NCBI RefSeq assembly: GCF_001421565.1
Contig: NZ_LMKQ01000001.1
Coordinates: forward strand, 2,595,589 to 2,659,588
DNA from: Agromyces sp. Leaf222
Lineage (GTDB): Bacteria > Actinomycetota > Actinomycetes > Actinomycetales > Microbacteriaceae
Direction: 5' to 3'
DNA: 64,000 nt
Shown here: positions 17,248-25,260 of the stretch, in pieces
How the letters are laid out: every line of letters starts with the position of its first letter
How positions within the stretch are numbered: the first letter of the stretch is position 1
The notes under the pieces: model-generated
Database searches by the model: none
What the model was told of the DNA's origin: nothing
Seen by the model: the letters and a program-made list of their open reading frames with translations, nothing else
Made by a program: the position numbers and the translations under genes

Positions 17248-17793
17248 TCAGTCCTGGGCGAGGATCGCGTAGAGCCGTCGTCGCGTCTCGTCGAGCGCGG
17301 CCACGGCCTGCTGCACCTGCTCGGGCGTGCCAGTTCGCCCGACCTGGGCGGCGGCCTGCGCGAGTTCGAAGCCCGCCTTCGGCAGTGCAGAGGGGCCGGC
17401 GCCGTCGCTCCCGCCCTGCGGGGCCCACGGCGCCGATGCACCGGTGTCGGCGACCGAGGAGCGCCCCTCGTCGGTGAGCGAGTACGTCTTGCGGCCGTTC
17501 GACTCCTGGGCGCTGATGAGCCCCTCGTCGGCGAGCAGCTGCAGGGTCGGGTAGACCGAGCCGGCGCTCGGCTTCCAGGTGCCGCCGCTGCGCTCCTCGA
17601 TCTCGTGGATGATCTGGTAGCCGTGCATGGGCTGCTCGGCGAGCAGGGCGAGCACCGCTGCACGCACGTCGCCGCGGCCCATGCGGCTGCCCGCGCGCTT
17701 CTCGAAGTTCGAGCGCAACTGCTCGAAGGCCTGCCAGATGCCGTCGGCCGGGATGCCGGCGCCGAATCCGCCGGTGGGGAACGAGCCACTCAT
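17248..17793 (-). CDS. PadR family transcriptional regulator
   Basis: A 181-residue DNA-binding protein. A winged helix-turn-helix at about 40-115 is seen in VRAAVLALLAEQPMHGYQII, GGTWKPSAGSVYPTLQLLAD and GLISAQESNGRKTYSLTDEG, the classic PadR string. The C-terminal helix (QVQQAVAALDETRRRLYAIL) is the dimerisation element. The ATG at 17793 has an AAGAGG ribosome binding site. Two direct repeats in the promoter are candidate operators. It is probably autoregulatory and co-transcribed with the UbiB-like gene. Confidence 0.92.
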   Translation of the reverse strand: MSGSFPTGGFGAGIPADGIWQAFEQLRSNFEKRAGSRMGRGDVRAAVLALLAEQPMHGYQIIHEIEERSGGTWKPSAGSVYPTLQLLADEGLISAQESNGRKTYSLTDEGRSSVADTGASAPWAPQGGSDGAGPSALPKAGFELAQAAAQVGRTGTPEQVQQAVAALDETRRRLYAILAQD

Positions 17794-17816
17794 GACAACC
17801 TCTTCCGTCGCGTGTG

Positions 17817-17833
17817 AACGATACTCAACGATA
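17817..17833. promoter_or_regulatory. candidate PadR operator, direct repeat
   Basis: AACGATA occurs at 17817-17823 and again at 17827-17833, starts 10 bp apart, in the divergent region between padR and the amine oxidase gene. Binding is inferred from position only. Confidence 0.35.
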
Positions 17834-17924
17834 TAGCGAGAAGGCTGTGAGCGATAGGGGTACGACGTTCGCAGGCGATACCGTCGGAGGCGGGTGCAGC
17901 ACCCCGAGATGGAGGCAGTCGGCG

Positions 17925-19247
17925 ATGGAGCACTTCGACACGATCGTGGTCGGCGCGGGGGTCGCGGGCCTGAGCGCCGCCAGGCTGCTGGCGCGGCACG
18001 GCAACCGGGTCGCCGTGCTCGAGGCCCGCGACCGGGTGGGCGGCCGGGTTTGCACCGACCGCGCCGACGGGCTCGTCACCGACCTCGGCGCATCGTGGAT
18101 CCACGGCGTCACCGGCAGCCCGGTCGCCGCCGCGGCCGAGGCGTTCGGCATGCGCACCGTCGAGTTCACGGTCGGCGGCTACCAGCCGGACAGCCGACCG
18201 ATCGCGTACTACGGGCCTGACGGCGAGCGCCTGTCCGATGCCGATGCACGTCGCTTCGCCGCCGACCTCCACGCCGTCGACGCGACCCTCCTCGACGTGG
18301 TCGCGGCATCCGCTCCGGATGCCTCGTACCGCGACGTGACCGAGGCGGCGCTCGACCGTCAGGCGTGGGACGCCGAGCGCACCCAGCGGGTGCGCGAGTA
18401 CCTCGAGCACCGCTCGGAGGAGCAGTACGGCGCGTGGATCGAGGACCTCGCCGCGCACGGACTCGACGACGATTCGATCGACGGCGACGAGGTGGTCTTC
18501 CCCGACGGCTACGACCGCCTGCCGGCGCACCTCGCCGAGGGGCTTGACGTCCGCCTCGAGCACGTCGTCTCCCACGTGCGGTGGTCGGGCGACGGCGTCG
18601 TCGTCACCACCGATCGCGGCGCGTTCACGGCCGGCACCGTCGTCGTGACGGTGCCCGTCGGCGTGCTGAAGTCCGACGACTTCGTCATCGAGCCGGCGCT
18701 GCCCGAACCGGTCGCCGGCGCCCTCGACCGGCTCGAGATGAACGCGTTCGAGAAGGTCTTCCTGCGGTTCCCGACGAGGTTCTGGGACGACGACGTCTAC
18801 GCGATCCGCCAGCAGGGTCCCGAGAGCAGATGGTGGCACTCCTGGTACGACCTCACCGCCCTGCACGGCACTCCCACGCTCCTCACCTTCGCCGCCGGCC
18901 CCGCCGCCCGCGAGACGCGCGGCTGGTCGGATCGGCGGGTCGTCGAGTCGGTGCTCGCCCAGCTGACCCGGCTCTACGGCGATCGCGTCGAGCAGCCGAG
19001 CGTCGTGCATCGCACGGACTGGCAGGGCGACCCGTTCGCCCGTGGCTCGTACGCCTATATGACCGTCGGCTCCACGACGGCCGACCACGACGACCTCGCG
19101 ACGCCCGTCGGCGGCGTGCTCCACCTCGCGGGCGAGGCGACCTGGACCGACGACCCCGCGACGGTGCCGGCGGCGATGCTCTCGGGGCATCGTGCCGCCG
19201 CGAACATCCTGCGGCGGCAGGTCCCCGTCGACGAGCTCTGGGCCTGA
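17925..19247 (+). CDS. FAD-dependent amine oxidase
   Basis: A 440-residue flavoprotein of the monoamine/polyamine oxidase family. It starts with the dinucleotide-binding motif VVGAGVAGLSAARLL, then LEARDRVGGRV and DLGASWIHG, which contact FAD. The middle has VVVTVPVGVLKSDDFVIEP. The C-terminal FAD segment is LHLAGEATWTDDPATVPAAMLSG. Such enzymes oxidise amines or polyamines to aldehydes with release of H2O2. The ATG at 17925 is preceded by GGAGG; an in-frame start at 17814 would run through the PadR operator region. Confidence 0.9.
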   Translation: MEHFDTIVVGAGVAGLSAARLLARHGNRVAVLEARDRVGGRVCTDRADGLVTDLGASWIHGVTGSPVAAAAEAFGMRTVEFTVGGYQPDSRPIAYYGPDGERLSDADARRFAADLHAVDATLLDVVAASAPDASYRDVTEAALDRQAWDAERTQRVREYLEHRSEEQYGAWIEDLAAHGLDDDSIDGDEVVFPDGYDRLPAHLAEGLDVRLEHVVSHVRWSGDGVVVTTDRGAFTAGTVVVTVPVGVLKSDDFVIEPALPEPVAGALDRLEMNAFEKVFLRFPTRFWDDDVYAIRQQGPESRWWHSWYDLTALHGTPTLLTFAAGPAARETRGWSDRRVVESVLAQLTRLYGDRVEQPSVVHRTDWQGDPFARGSYAYMTVGSTTADHDDLATPVGGVLHLAGEATWTDDPATVPAAMLSGHRAAANILRRQVPVDELWA

Positions 19248-19252
19248 GCGCG

Positions 19253-19420
19253 ATGGAGGTCGACAACGGCGACGAGCCGCGGTTCCGCAGCCCCGATCCC
19301 TGCCCGCGGTGCGGGGGCGTCCTCGACGGCGGCGTGCTCGTCGAGATCGATCAGCCCCTCACGATCACGCTGCGGTGCCTCGACTGCGGGTACTCCGCGC
19401 TCGTCGACCCCTTCGCGTGA
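19253..19420 (+). CDS. small zinc-ribbon protein
   Basis: A 55-residue protein with two CxxC pairs, CPRCGG near residue 18 and CLDCGY near residue 43, which would bind one zinc ion. The segment between them is hydrophobic-alternating (VLVEIDQPLTITLR), as in a ribbon fold. It begins 5 bases after the amine oxidase stop and is probably co-transcribed. Function unknown. Confidence 0.7.
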   Translation: MEVDNGDEPRFRSPDPCPRCGGVLDGGVLVEIDQPLTITLRCLDCGYSALVDPFA

Positions 19421-19464
19421 GGCGGGGGCCCCGCCTTCCACACTCCGGTAGTGACCCGAACCTC

Positions 19465-19470
19465 TAATCT
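19465..19470 (+). promoter_or_regulatory. candidate -10 box for the hydrolase-TetR pair
   Basis: TAATCT, giving a start near 19477 and a 16-base leader with CGGAGGG before the ATG at 19493. Confidence 0.4.
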
Positions 19471-19492
19471 GGTCACAACGAACGGAGGGCGC

Positions 19493-20386
19493 ATGAGCGC
19501 ACGTCGCGCAACCGTCCCGGTGACCGGGGCGACGGTCTCCGTCGTCGAGTGGCCGGCCGCCGGCGGGGACCGAACCGGCGACCGCCCGACGGTGCTCCTC
19601 CTGCACGGCGGCGGGGCCGACAGCGCCGAGCTCTCGTGGGGCGAGGTCGGCCCGGCGCTCGCGAACGCCGGCTTCCGCGTGCTCGCACCCGATCACCCGG
19701 GCTTCGGCCGCAGCCCCCGAGCCGAGTGGCAGCTGACGCAGGAGCACCTCGTGCGCTACGTCGGCGAGCTCGTCGACGCCCTCCGCCTCGACGAGTACGT
19801 GGTCGGCGGGCTCTCGCTCGGCGGCGGCCTGACCCTCGGCCACATGCTCGACCGGCCGGGTGCGGCTCGCGGCGCGATGCTGCTGGGATGCTTCGGCATC
19901 ATGCCCAGGCTCGCCGACGGGTCGCTCGGGCGCCTGAGCCACGCGGCGACGTTCCTGCTGCTCCGATCCGGCCTCCTCGCGGCGATGACCCGGTCGTACG
20001 CACGAGACCCGGCCGCGATGGAACGCGGACTGCGCAGCATCGTGCGCGACCCGGCGGCCCGCACGCCCGAACTCGTGCAGGCGGTCATCGCGGAGGCCGC
20101 GGCATCCGACGGCCTCGAGGTGTTCGGCGAATGGCAGCGCGAGCAGGTGCTCTGGAACCGGTTGCGCACCGACTATGCCGACCGACTGCCCGGGATCCCG
20201 ACGCCGACGCTGGTCGTCCACGGCGATCACGACCGCGGGGTGCCGATCTTGCGCGCGAGGACCGCGGCCCGGCTGCTCCCCCGCGCCGAGCTGCTGGAGG
20301 TCCCGGATGCCGGGCACTGGGTGCAGCGCGATCGGCCCGACCTCGTGGTGCCGGCCATGGTCGGCTTCCTTCGGCGGGTCGGCTGA
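19493..20386 (+). CDS. alpha/beta fold hydrolase
   Basis: A 297-residue cytoplasmic hydrolase. The oxyanion-hole motif is LLLHGGGADS, the nucleophile elbow is GGLSLGGG (Ser), the acid is in VVHGDHDRGVP and the His is in DAGHWVQ. It resembles the C-C bond hydrolase and haloperoxidase-like branch, substrate unknown. The ATG at 19493 has CGGAGGG upstream. A TetR gene starts within its stop codon (TGATG), which suggests that the regulator senses a substrate or product of this enzyme. Confidence 0.88.
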   Translation: MSARRATVPVTGATVSVVEWPAAGGDRTGDRPTVLLLHGGGADSAELSWGEVGPALANAGFRVLAPDHPGFGRSPRAEWQLTQEHLVRYVGELVDALRLDEYVVGGLSLGGGLTLGHMLDRPGAARGAMLLGCFGIMPRLADGSLGRLSHAATFLLLRSGLLAAMTRSYARDPAAMERGLRSIVRDPAARTPELVQAVIAEAAASDGLEVFGEWQREQVLWNRLRTDYADRLPGIPTPTLVVHGDHDRGVPILRARTAARLLPRAELLEVPDAGHWVQRDRPDLVVPAMVGFLRRVG

Positions 20387-21021
20387 TGCCCCGCCCGCTC
20401 GTGCCCGACCGGCGCGAACGCCTCCTCGATGCCGCCGAGCGCCTGATCCTCGAGCGCGGCTTCGACGCGATGGGCATCGCCGCCGTCGCCGCGGAAGCCG
20501 GCATCGGCAAGGGGGCGGTCTACCTCGAGTTCGCGGGCAAGCGCGACCTCCTCGACGCCGTGCTGCGGCGCGCCACCCGACGCCTGCGCGATCGCGTGCG
20601 GCTCGAGGTCGGCGATGACCCCGGCCTGAGCGACGCGTACCGGGCCGCGATTCGTGCCCTACTGCAGGACGACCTGCTGACGGCCGCGTTCCTCGACGAT
20701 CACGCCGTGCTCGGTGCGCACGTCGAGACCGTCGACGACGACCGGTACCGACGGCGCCACGAGGGCGTCGTCGACTGGGTGCGCGACCGGCAGGCTCGCG
20801 GCTCGCTGATCGCCGACGTCTCGCCCGAGCATGTCGCGCTCGCCCTGTCGAGCGCGACCATCGGCCTCCTGTCGGCGAACCGGCTGCTCGGACCCCTGTC
20901 GCCGGCCGACCTCGAGGGCGCGGTCGAGGCCCTCGCCCGCATGGCGGCGACCTTCGAGGTCGAGCCGCCGGCCACGGGGCGTTCCGTCAGCGCAGCGGCA
21001 GCGGCGAGCGCGCCTTCGTGA
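20386..21021 (+). CDS. TetR family transcriptional regulator
   Basis: A 211-residue regulator. The N-terminal helix-turn-helix is seen in RRERLLDAAERLILERGFDA and AAEAGIGKGAVYLEFAGKRDLLDAV. The C-terminal ligand domain is not assigned. The start overlaps the stop of the alpha/beta-hydrolase by one base, so the two are co-expressed and this is likely the local repressor. Its last 35 bases overlap the end of the convergent Lrp gene. Confidence 0.88.
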   Translation: MPRPLVPDRRERLLDAAERLILERGFDAMGIAAVAAEAGIGKGAVYLEFAGKRDLLDAVLRRATRRLRDRVRLEVGDDPGLSDAYRAAIRALLQDDLLTAAFLDDHAVLGAHVETVDDDRYRRRHEGVVDWVRDRQARGSLIADVSPEHVALALSSATIGLLSANRLLGPLSPADLEGAVEALARMAATFEVEPPATGRSVSAAAAASAPS

Positions 21022-21457
21022 CGCCGAACGCGAAGGTCGTGGTGATGCCGGCGATCGACGGGATGGCGCGCAGCTGGCCGCGCATGAGCTCCTCGTACTC
21101 GCTGAACGACGCGACGGCGACCTTCGCGAGGTAGTCGTCGTCGCCGGCGAGCAGGTAGGCCTCGACCACTTCGGGGATGTCGCGGAGTCGCGCCTCGACC
21201 GCATCGACCACCTGCGTCGCATGCGACGACAGTCGCAGTCGCACGAACGCGGTGATGGCCAGCCCCACCGCGCCGGCGGCGATCTCGGCGGCGTACCCGG
21301 TGATGATCCCGTCGTCCTGCAACTGGCGGACCCGGCGCAGGCAGGGCGACGGCGAGAGGCCGACGCGATCGGCGAGCTCCTGGTTGGTGAGCCGCCCGTC
21401 CTGCTGGAGCTCGAGCAGAATATGACGGTCGATGGCATCGAGGGTTCGAATTGGCAT
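20987..21457 (-). CDS. Lrp/AsnC family transcriptional regulator
   Basis: A 156-residue feast/famine regulator. The AsnC-type HTH is LDAIDRHILLELQQDGRLTN followed by ELADRVGLSPSPCLRRVRQL, and the C-terminal RAM ligand domain includes AYLLAGDDDYLAKVAVASF. It usually senses an amino acid. It is divergent from an EamA exporter across a palindromic operator that includes its own start codon, a layout typical of Lrp-type regulators controlling amino-acid exporters and themselves. No ribosome binding site is visible before the ATG. Confidence 0.92.
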   Translation of the reverse strand: MPIRTLDAIDRHILLELQQDGRLTNQELADRVGLSPSPCLRRVRQLQDDGIITGYAAEIAAGAVGLAITAFVRLRLSSHATQVVDAVEARLRDIPEVVEAYLLAGDDDYLAKVAVASFSEYEELMRGQLRAIPSIAGITTTFAFGVTKARSPLPLR

Positions 21458-21497
21458 ATTCTGCCAAAGCAGCACGATTTCTTGGCATTCTCGGCAA
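21451..21497. promoter_or_regulatory. Lrp-type operator: two palindromic sites
   Basis: Site 1, TTGGCA-tattc-TGCCAA (21451-21467), is a perfect inverted repeat and contains the lrp start codon. Site 2, TTGGCATTCTCGGCAA (21482-21497), is imperfect. The centres are about 31 bp apart, three helical turns, so bound dimers would lie on one face of the DNA upstream of the EamA -10 box. Confidence 0.65.
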
Positions 21498-21519
21498 TCG
21501 CATGCGCCGACGTATTTCC

Positions 21520-21525
21520 TATCGT
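21520..21525 (+). promoter_or_regulatory. -10 box, leaderless promoter of EamA gene
   Basis: TATCGT, 6 bases, then the ATG at 21532. It selects this start over in-frame candidates at 21451 (TTG) and 21502, both upstream of the -10 box. Confidence 0.6.
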
Positions 21526-21531
21526 TGCGGC

Positions 21532-22566
21532 ATGCCCGGTACCCAGACCCGCGATCTCGTGATCGGCGCCGTCGCCATGGCGACGGCGGTCCTGCTCTGG
21601 GCGTCGTTCGCACTCACGCTGCGTGGCGTCGGCGAGTCGTCGCTGACGACGATCGACCTGAGCGTGCTGCGGTTCGCGATCCCGGTGGCGGCGCTGGCCC
21701 CGTGGCTGCCGCGCGCGATCCGGGAGATCCGTGCCGAGCGGCGCACGACCGCGCTCCTCCTCCTCGTCGGCGGCCTGCCGCACTTCCTCGTCTCTGCGCT
21801 GGGAGCTCACCTCGCGCCCGCCGCACTGGTGGGGCTCATCATCCCCGGCACCGTGCCGCTCTTCGTCACGGTGCTGGCCGTGCTGGGCGGACGCGTTCGC
21901 ATCCCCGGTCGGCAACTGGCATCCGTCGCCCTGATCGTCGTCGGAGTGGCCGCCGCGGCCGTCATGACGAGCGGCACGGTGCCGCCGGCCGGCATCGCCG
22001 TGCTGCTCGTCGCCGGATTCGTCTGGGCGGTCTACACGCTCGGCCTGAAGCGCAGCACGCTGAGCCTCACGACGACGGTGCTGGTCATCTGCACGCCCGC
22101 TGCGGTCGCGGCCCTCGGGCTCGCCTGCTCCGGTGCCATGCCCTCGAACCTCCTGTCGGGAACCGCGCTGCCGGGCGACATCCTGCTCTTCGCCGTGCTG
22201 CAGGGCCTCGGCACCGGCATCATCTCGACGATCGCGTACGCGCACGCGGTTCGGGTGCTCGGCAGCGGCATCGCCGCGACCGCGGGAGCCTTGAGCCCGG
22301 TGGCGGCCGCGGCGCTCGCCGTGCCGTTGCTCGGGGAGCCGATCACGTGGGGCGTCGTGGCGGCGATGACGATCGTGGTCTCGGGGGTGCTGCTCTTCAA
22401 CGCGCCGCGGCGCCGACGCACGGTCGCCGCGGGTGACGGATGCCTCGGGGCCGGACATGCGAGCATGGGACACGATGATCCACCGCGTCGGCAGCCGTAT
22501 CGCCCTGGGCGCGCTCGCACTGGCGGTCCTGTTCGCGTCGGGGTGCTCGGCCCCCGACGCCCCTGA
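21532..22566 (+). CDS. EamA family transporter
   Basis: A 344-residue drug/metabolite exporter with two EamA repeats and ten hydrophobic helices (AMATAVLLWASFALTL to VVSGVLLFNAPRRRR). Members export amino acids or other small metabolites; control by the divergent Lrp regulator points to an amino acid. The membrane part ends near residue 295. The frame then continues for about 50 Arg/Gly/Pro-rich residues that overlap the next gene by 92 bases. That tail is atypical and may mean a late frameshift or simply a long overlap. Confidence 0.85.
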   Translation: MPGTQTRDLVIGAVAMATAVLLWASFALTLRGVGESSLTTIDLSVLRFAIPVAALAPWLPRAIREIRAERRTTALLLLVGGLPHFLVSALGAHLAPAALVGLIIPGTVPLFVTVLAVLGGRVRIPGRQLASVALIVVGVAAAAVMTSGTVPPAGIAVLLVAGFVWAVYTLGLKRSTLSLTTTVLVICTPAAVAALGLACSGAMPSNLLSGTALPGDILLFAVLQGLGTGIISTIAYAHAVRVLGSGIAATAGALSPVAAAALAVPLLGEPITWGVVAAMTIVVSGVLLFNAPRRRRTVAAGDGCLGAGHASMGHDDPPRRQPYRPGRARTGGPVRVGVLGPRRP

Positions 22567-23302
22567 TCCCCGTGCCGTCGTGCTGCCACCGGCCGGGTCG
22601 CCACCCGACTACCAGCTCGGCGGTGCCTACGAGCCCGATCCGGCGGTCGGCATCGTCGCCCGCGACCGCACGAGCGATCCCGCCGCCGGCCGGTACTCGA
22701 TCTGCTACGTGAACGGGTTCCAGACGCAACCCGGCGAGCGCGGGCTCTGGACCGACGAGGTCGTGCTCGATCGCGACGGCGCAGACGTGATCGACCCCGA
22801 CTGGCCCGATGAGGCGCTGCTCGACACCTCGACCCCCGCGCAGCGAGCGCGCATCGCCGAGTCCGTCGCCCCGTGGATCGAGGGGTGCGCCGAACGCGGC
22901 TACGACGCCGTCGAGTTCGACAACCTCGACTCGTACACGCGCTCGGGCGGCGCGATGTCGCTCGACGACAACCTCGCGCTCGCGTCGACCCTCGTCGACC
23001 TCGCCCACGCGCACGGGCTCGCGGCCGGACAGAAGAACGCCGCCGAGGCGACCGAGCGGCTGCATGCCGACGCGGGATTCGACTTCGCGGTCGTCGAGGA
23101 ATGCCTGGCCTATGACGAGTGCGGCGCGTACACCGCGGTGTACGGCGCGAAGGTCATCGCGATCGAGTACACCGATGCGCTCCCCCGCCCGTTCGCCGAG
23201 CTCTGCGCGGACCCCGACGCGCCCGCGTCGCTCGTGCTGCGCGACCGCGACCTGACGCTGCCCGGCGATGCCGCCCATGTCTTCGAGGTGTGCCGACGGT
23301 GA
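22475..23302 (+). CDS. lipoprotein, GH114-type endo-alpha-1,4-polygalactosaminidase family
   Basis: A 275-residue exported lipoprotein. The signal peptide ends in FASGC, a lipobox giving a lipidated Cys. The mature part is a TIM-barrel of the GH114 (polygalactosaminidase-like) family: DYQLGGAYEP, VARDR, ICYVNGFQTQPGER, WPDEALLDTSTPAQR and the catalytic-region VEFDNLDSYTR. GH114 enzymes cut galactosaminoglycan exopolysaccharides. The first start with a sensible signal peptide is the ATG at 22475; ATG 22457 and GTG 22433 are in frame upstream. Confidence 0.85.
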   Translation: MIHRVGSRIALGALALAVLFASGCSAPDAPDPRAVVLPPAGSPPDYQLGGAYEPDPAVGIVARDRTSDPAAGRYSICYVNGFQTQPGERGLWTDEVVLDRDGADVIDPDWPDEALLDTSTPAQRARIAESVAPWIEGCAERGYDAVEFDNLDSYTRSGGAMSLDDNLALASTLVDLAHAHGLAAGQKNAAEATERLHADAGFDFAVVEECLAYDECGAYTAVYGAKVIAIEYTDALPRPFAELCADPDAPASLVLRDRDLTLPGDAAHVFEVCRR

Positions 23303-23398
23303 GCCGGCACATCCGTTCAGGTTGCGGGTGCGTCAGCGTGTTGCGTGCGGTGACGTCCGACCTTGCGCCGCGACCGCCGCGCGCCGCACAGTGAGCCC

Positions 23399-24169
23399 AT
23401 GTCCGACCCCGCCAGCCCCCCGACTGCCGACGCGCCGCACCCCGATGCGCCGTACGCCGATGAGCCGCACCCCGACGCGCCGCATGCCGACGCGACCGTG
23501 CTCGACAACGCCGCCTGGTCTTCGCTCGCCGGCCCGCACGCCTCGTTCGCGATCGGCAACGACCTCGTGCGGCGCTACCCGGAGGACGTCGCGCCGTTCG
23601 TCGCGGTGCGCACCTGGGAGGACCCGGGAGTCTGGGACGCCCTGATCGACCTCGTCGGCCGCGACGCGATCATCGGGCTCTCGGGCTTCGACGGCGACCT
23701 GCCCGACGGATGGGAGGTGGTCGGTCGCGGCGCCGGCGTGCAGCTGGTGCAGACCGACGCGCTGCGGCCGCGCCCCGACGAGGAGGCGATCGTGCTCGGC
23801 GCCGACGACGTGCCCGAGATGCTCGCGATCGTCGAGCGCAACCAGCCCGGACCCTTCCGTCCCCGCACCCATGAACTCGGGCGCTACGTCGGAATCCGGC
23901 GCGACGGCCGCCTCGTGGCGATGGCCGGCGAGCGCCTGCATCCAGAGGGCTGGACCGAGATCAGCGCGGTCTCCACCGACGACGCGCACCGACGGCAGGG
24001 CCTCGCATCACGCCTCGTGCTCGACGTGGCCTTCCACATCCAGCAGCGCGGCGATCGCGCCCTGATGCACGCCGAGGCGTCGAACCTCGGGGCGATCGCG
24101 GCCTACGAACGACTCGGCTTCGCGCTCCGCAGGCGCTCGGTGTTCGCCGCGGTGCGGACGCCGGCGTAA
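23399..24169 (+). CDS. GNAT family N-acetyltransferase
   Basis: A 256-residue acetyltransferase. Residues about 150-250 form the acetyl-CoA domain: VPEMLAIVERNQPGPF, ISAVSTDDAHRRQGLASRLV (the pyrophosphate-binding R/Q-x-x-G-x-A loop) and NLGAIAAYERLGF. The N-terminal half is an FR47-like substrate domain. Before it lies a 35-residue repetitive leader built on PHPDAPYADE-like units, probably disordered. The substrate is unknown. It ends 5 bases from the convergent sensor kinase, with no hairpin between. Confidence 0.85.
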   Translation: MSDPASPPTADAPHPDAPYADEPHPDAPHADATVLDNAAWSSLAGPHASFAIGNDLVRRYPEDVAPFVAVRTWEDPGVWDALIDLVGRDAIIGLSGFDGDLPDGWEVVGRGAGVQLVQTDALRPRPDEEAIVLGADDVPEMLAIVERNQPGPFRPRTHELGRYVGIRRDGRLVAMAGERLHPEGWTEISAVSTDDAHRRQGLASRLVLDVAFHIQQRGDRALMHAEASNLGAIAAYERLGFALRRRSVFAAVRTPA

Positions 24170-24174
24170 CGGCC

Positions 24175-25260
24175 TCAGCGAACGTCGAGGCCGGCGGGCA
24201 GGCCGACCTCCGCGCGAAGCCCGCCGTCGTCGCGGGCGGCGAGTTCGAGGGTGCCGCCGTGGGCCCTGGTGATGCTCTTGACGATCGCCAGGCCGAGGCC
24301 GACGCCCGCGTGGTCGCTCCTGATGCGGTCGGTGCCCCGCCGGAACGGCTCGGTGAGGGTCGAGACGAGCGCCGGATCGAGCCGCTCTCCAGAGTTCTCG
24401 ACGGTGAGCACGGCCCAGCCGGGGCGCACCGAGGTGCCGACCCGCACGAAGCCGCCCTCGACGTTGTGCACGATCGCGTTGTGCACGAGGTTCGTCGTCA
24501 GCTGCAGCAGCAGCGTCGGCGACCCCTCGGCGACGGCGACCTCGCCGGACGCCTCGAGGGCGATGCCGCGTTGCTCGGCGAGCGGGAGGAGCGTCTCCGT
24601 GGCCTCCTCGGCGAGGAGCGACAGGTCGACGCGCTCCCTCGCGAACGACTGCCGGTCGGCGCGACTCAGCACGAGCAGCGCCTCGGTCAGCTCGATCGCC
24701 CGGGTGTTGACGGCGTCGAGGCGCTCGATGAGGGCGTCCGTGTCCCGCTGCGGATCGCTTCGGGCGACGTCGAGCAGGGTTCGGCTGATCGCCAGCGGGG
24801 TCCGCAGCTCGTGCGAGGCGTTCGCGGCGAATCGCTGCTGCTCGGCGACGTGGGCCTCGAGCTGCGCGAGCATGGCGTCGAAGCTGTCCGCGAGTTCGCG
24901 GAACTCGTCGCGATGACCGTCCAGCTCGATGCGGTGGGAGAGCGACCCGTTCGCCGCCTCGCGGGTGGCCTTCGTGATGCGCCGGAGTGGGGCGAGCATT
25001 CGGCCCGCGAGGAACCATCCGCCGAGCAGCCCGAGCACGAGCAGGAACACCAGGGCCCAGGCCGCCGCCGGACCGAAGGCGCGCACGAGGTCGTCGCGCC
25101 CCGGCACGAAGCCCTCGATCGTCCAGATCGCGTTCGCTGGCACGTAGCGCAGCAGGAACACCCACACGACGGCGAGGAGCAGCGCCCCGGCGACCATGAG
25201 GAAGCCGGCGTAGCTGAGGGTGAGTCTCCAGCGGACGCTGAGCCCAGGCGGTCTATCCAC
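24175..25260 (-). CDS. sensor histidine kinase
   Basis: A 361-residue membrane kinase of the EnvZ/VanS class. Two hydrophobic segments (LSYAGFLMVAGALLLAVVWV and WALVFLLVLGLLGGWFLAG) flank a short extracytoplasmic loop of about 30 residues. HAMP follows, then the phosphoacceptor His150 in NASHELRTP, the N-box LVHNAIVHN, and the G-box GVGLGLAIVKSI. I chose the GTG at 25260 because it has GGGGGAG upstream and overlaps the regulator stop by only 8 bases. An ATG at 25341 is in frame but deep inside the regulator gene. The short sensor loop suits detection of a membrane or cell-wall signal. Confidence 0.9.
   Translation of the reverse strand: MDRPPGLSVRWRLTLSYAGFLMVAGALLLAVVWVFLLRYVPANAIWTIEGFVPGRDDLVRAFGPAAAWALVFLLVLGLLGGWFLAGRMLAPLRRITKATREAANGSLSHRIELDGHRDEFRELADSFDAMLAQLEAHVAEQQRFAANASHELRTPLAISRTLLDVARSDPQRDTDALIERLDAVNTRAIELTEALLVLSRADRQSFARERVDLSLLAEEATETLLPLAEQRGIALEASGEVAVAEGSPTLLLQLTTNLVHNAIVHNVEGGFVRVGTSVRPGWAVLTVENSGERLDPALVSTLTEPFRRGTDRIRSDHAGVGLGLAIVKSITRAHGGTLELAARDDGGLRAEVGLPAGLDVR

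Noticed and set aside
19421..19435. GGCGGGGGCCCCGCC as a terminator
   Set aside because: The loop would be too small for a stable hairpin with this pairing.
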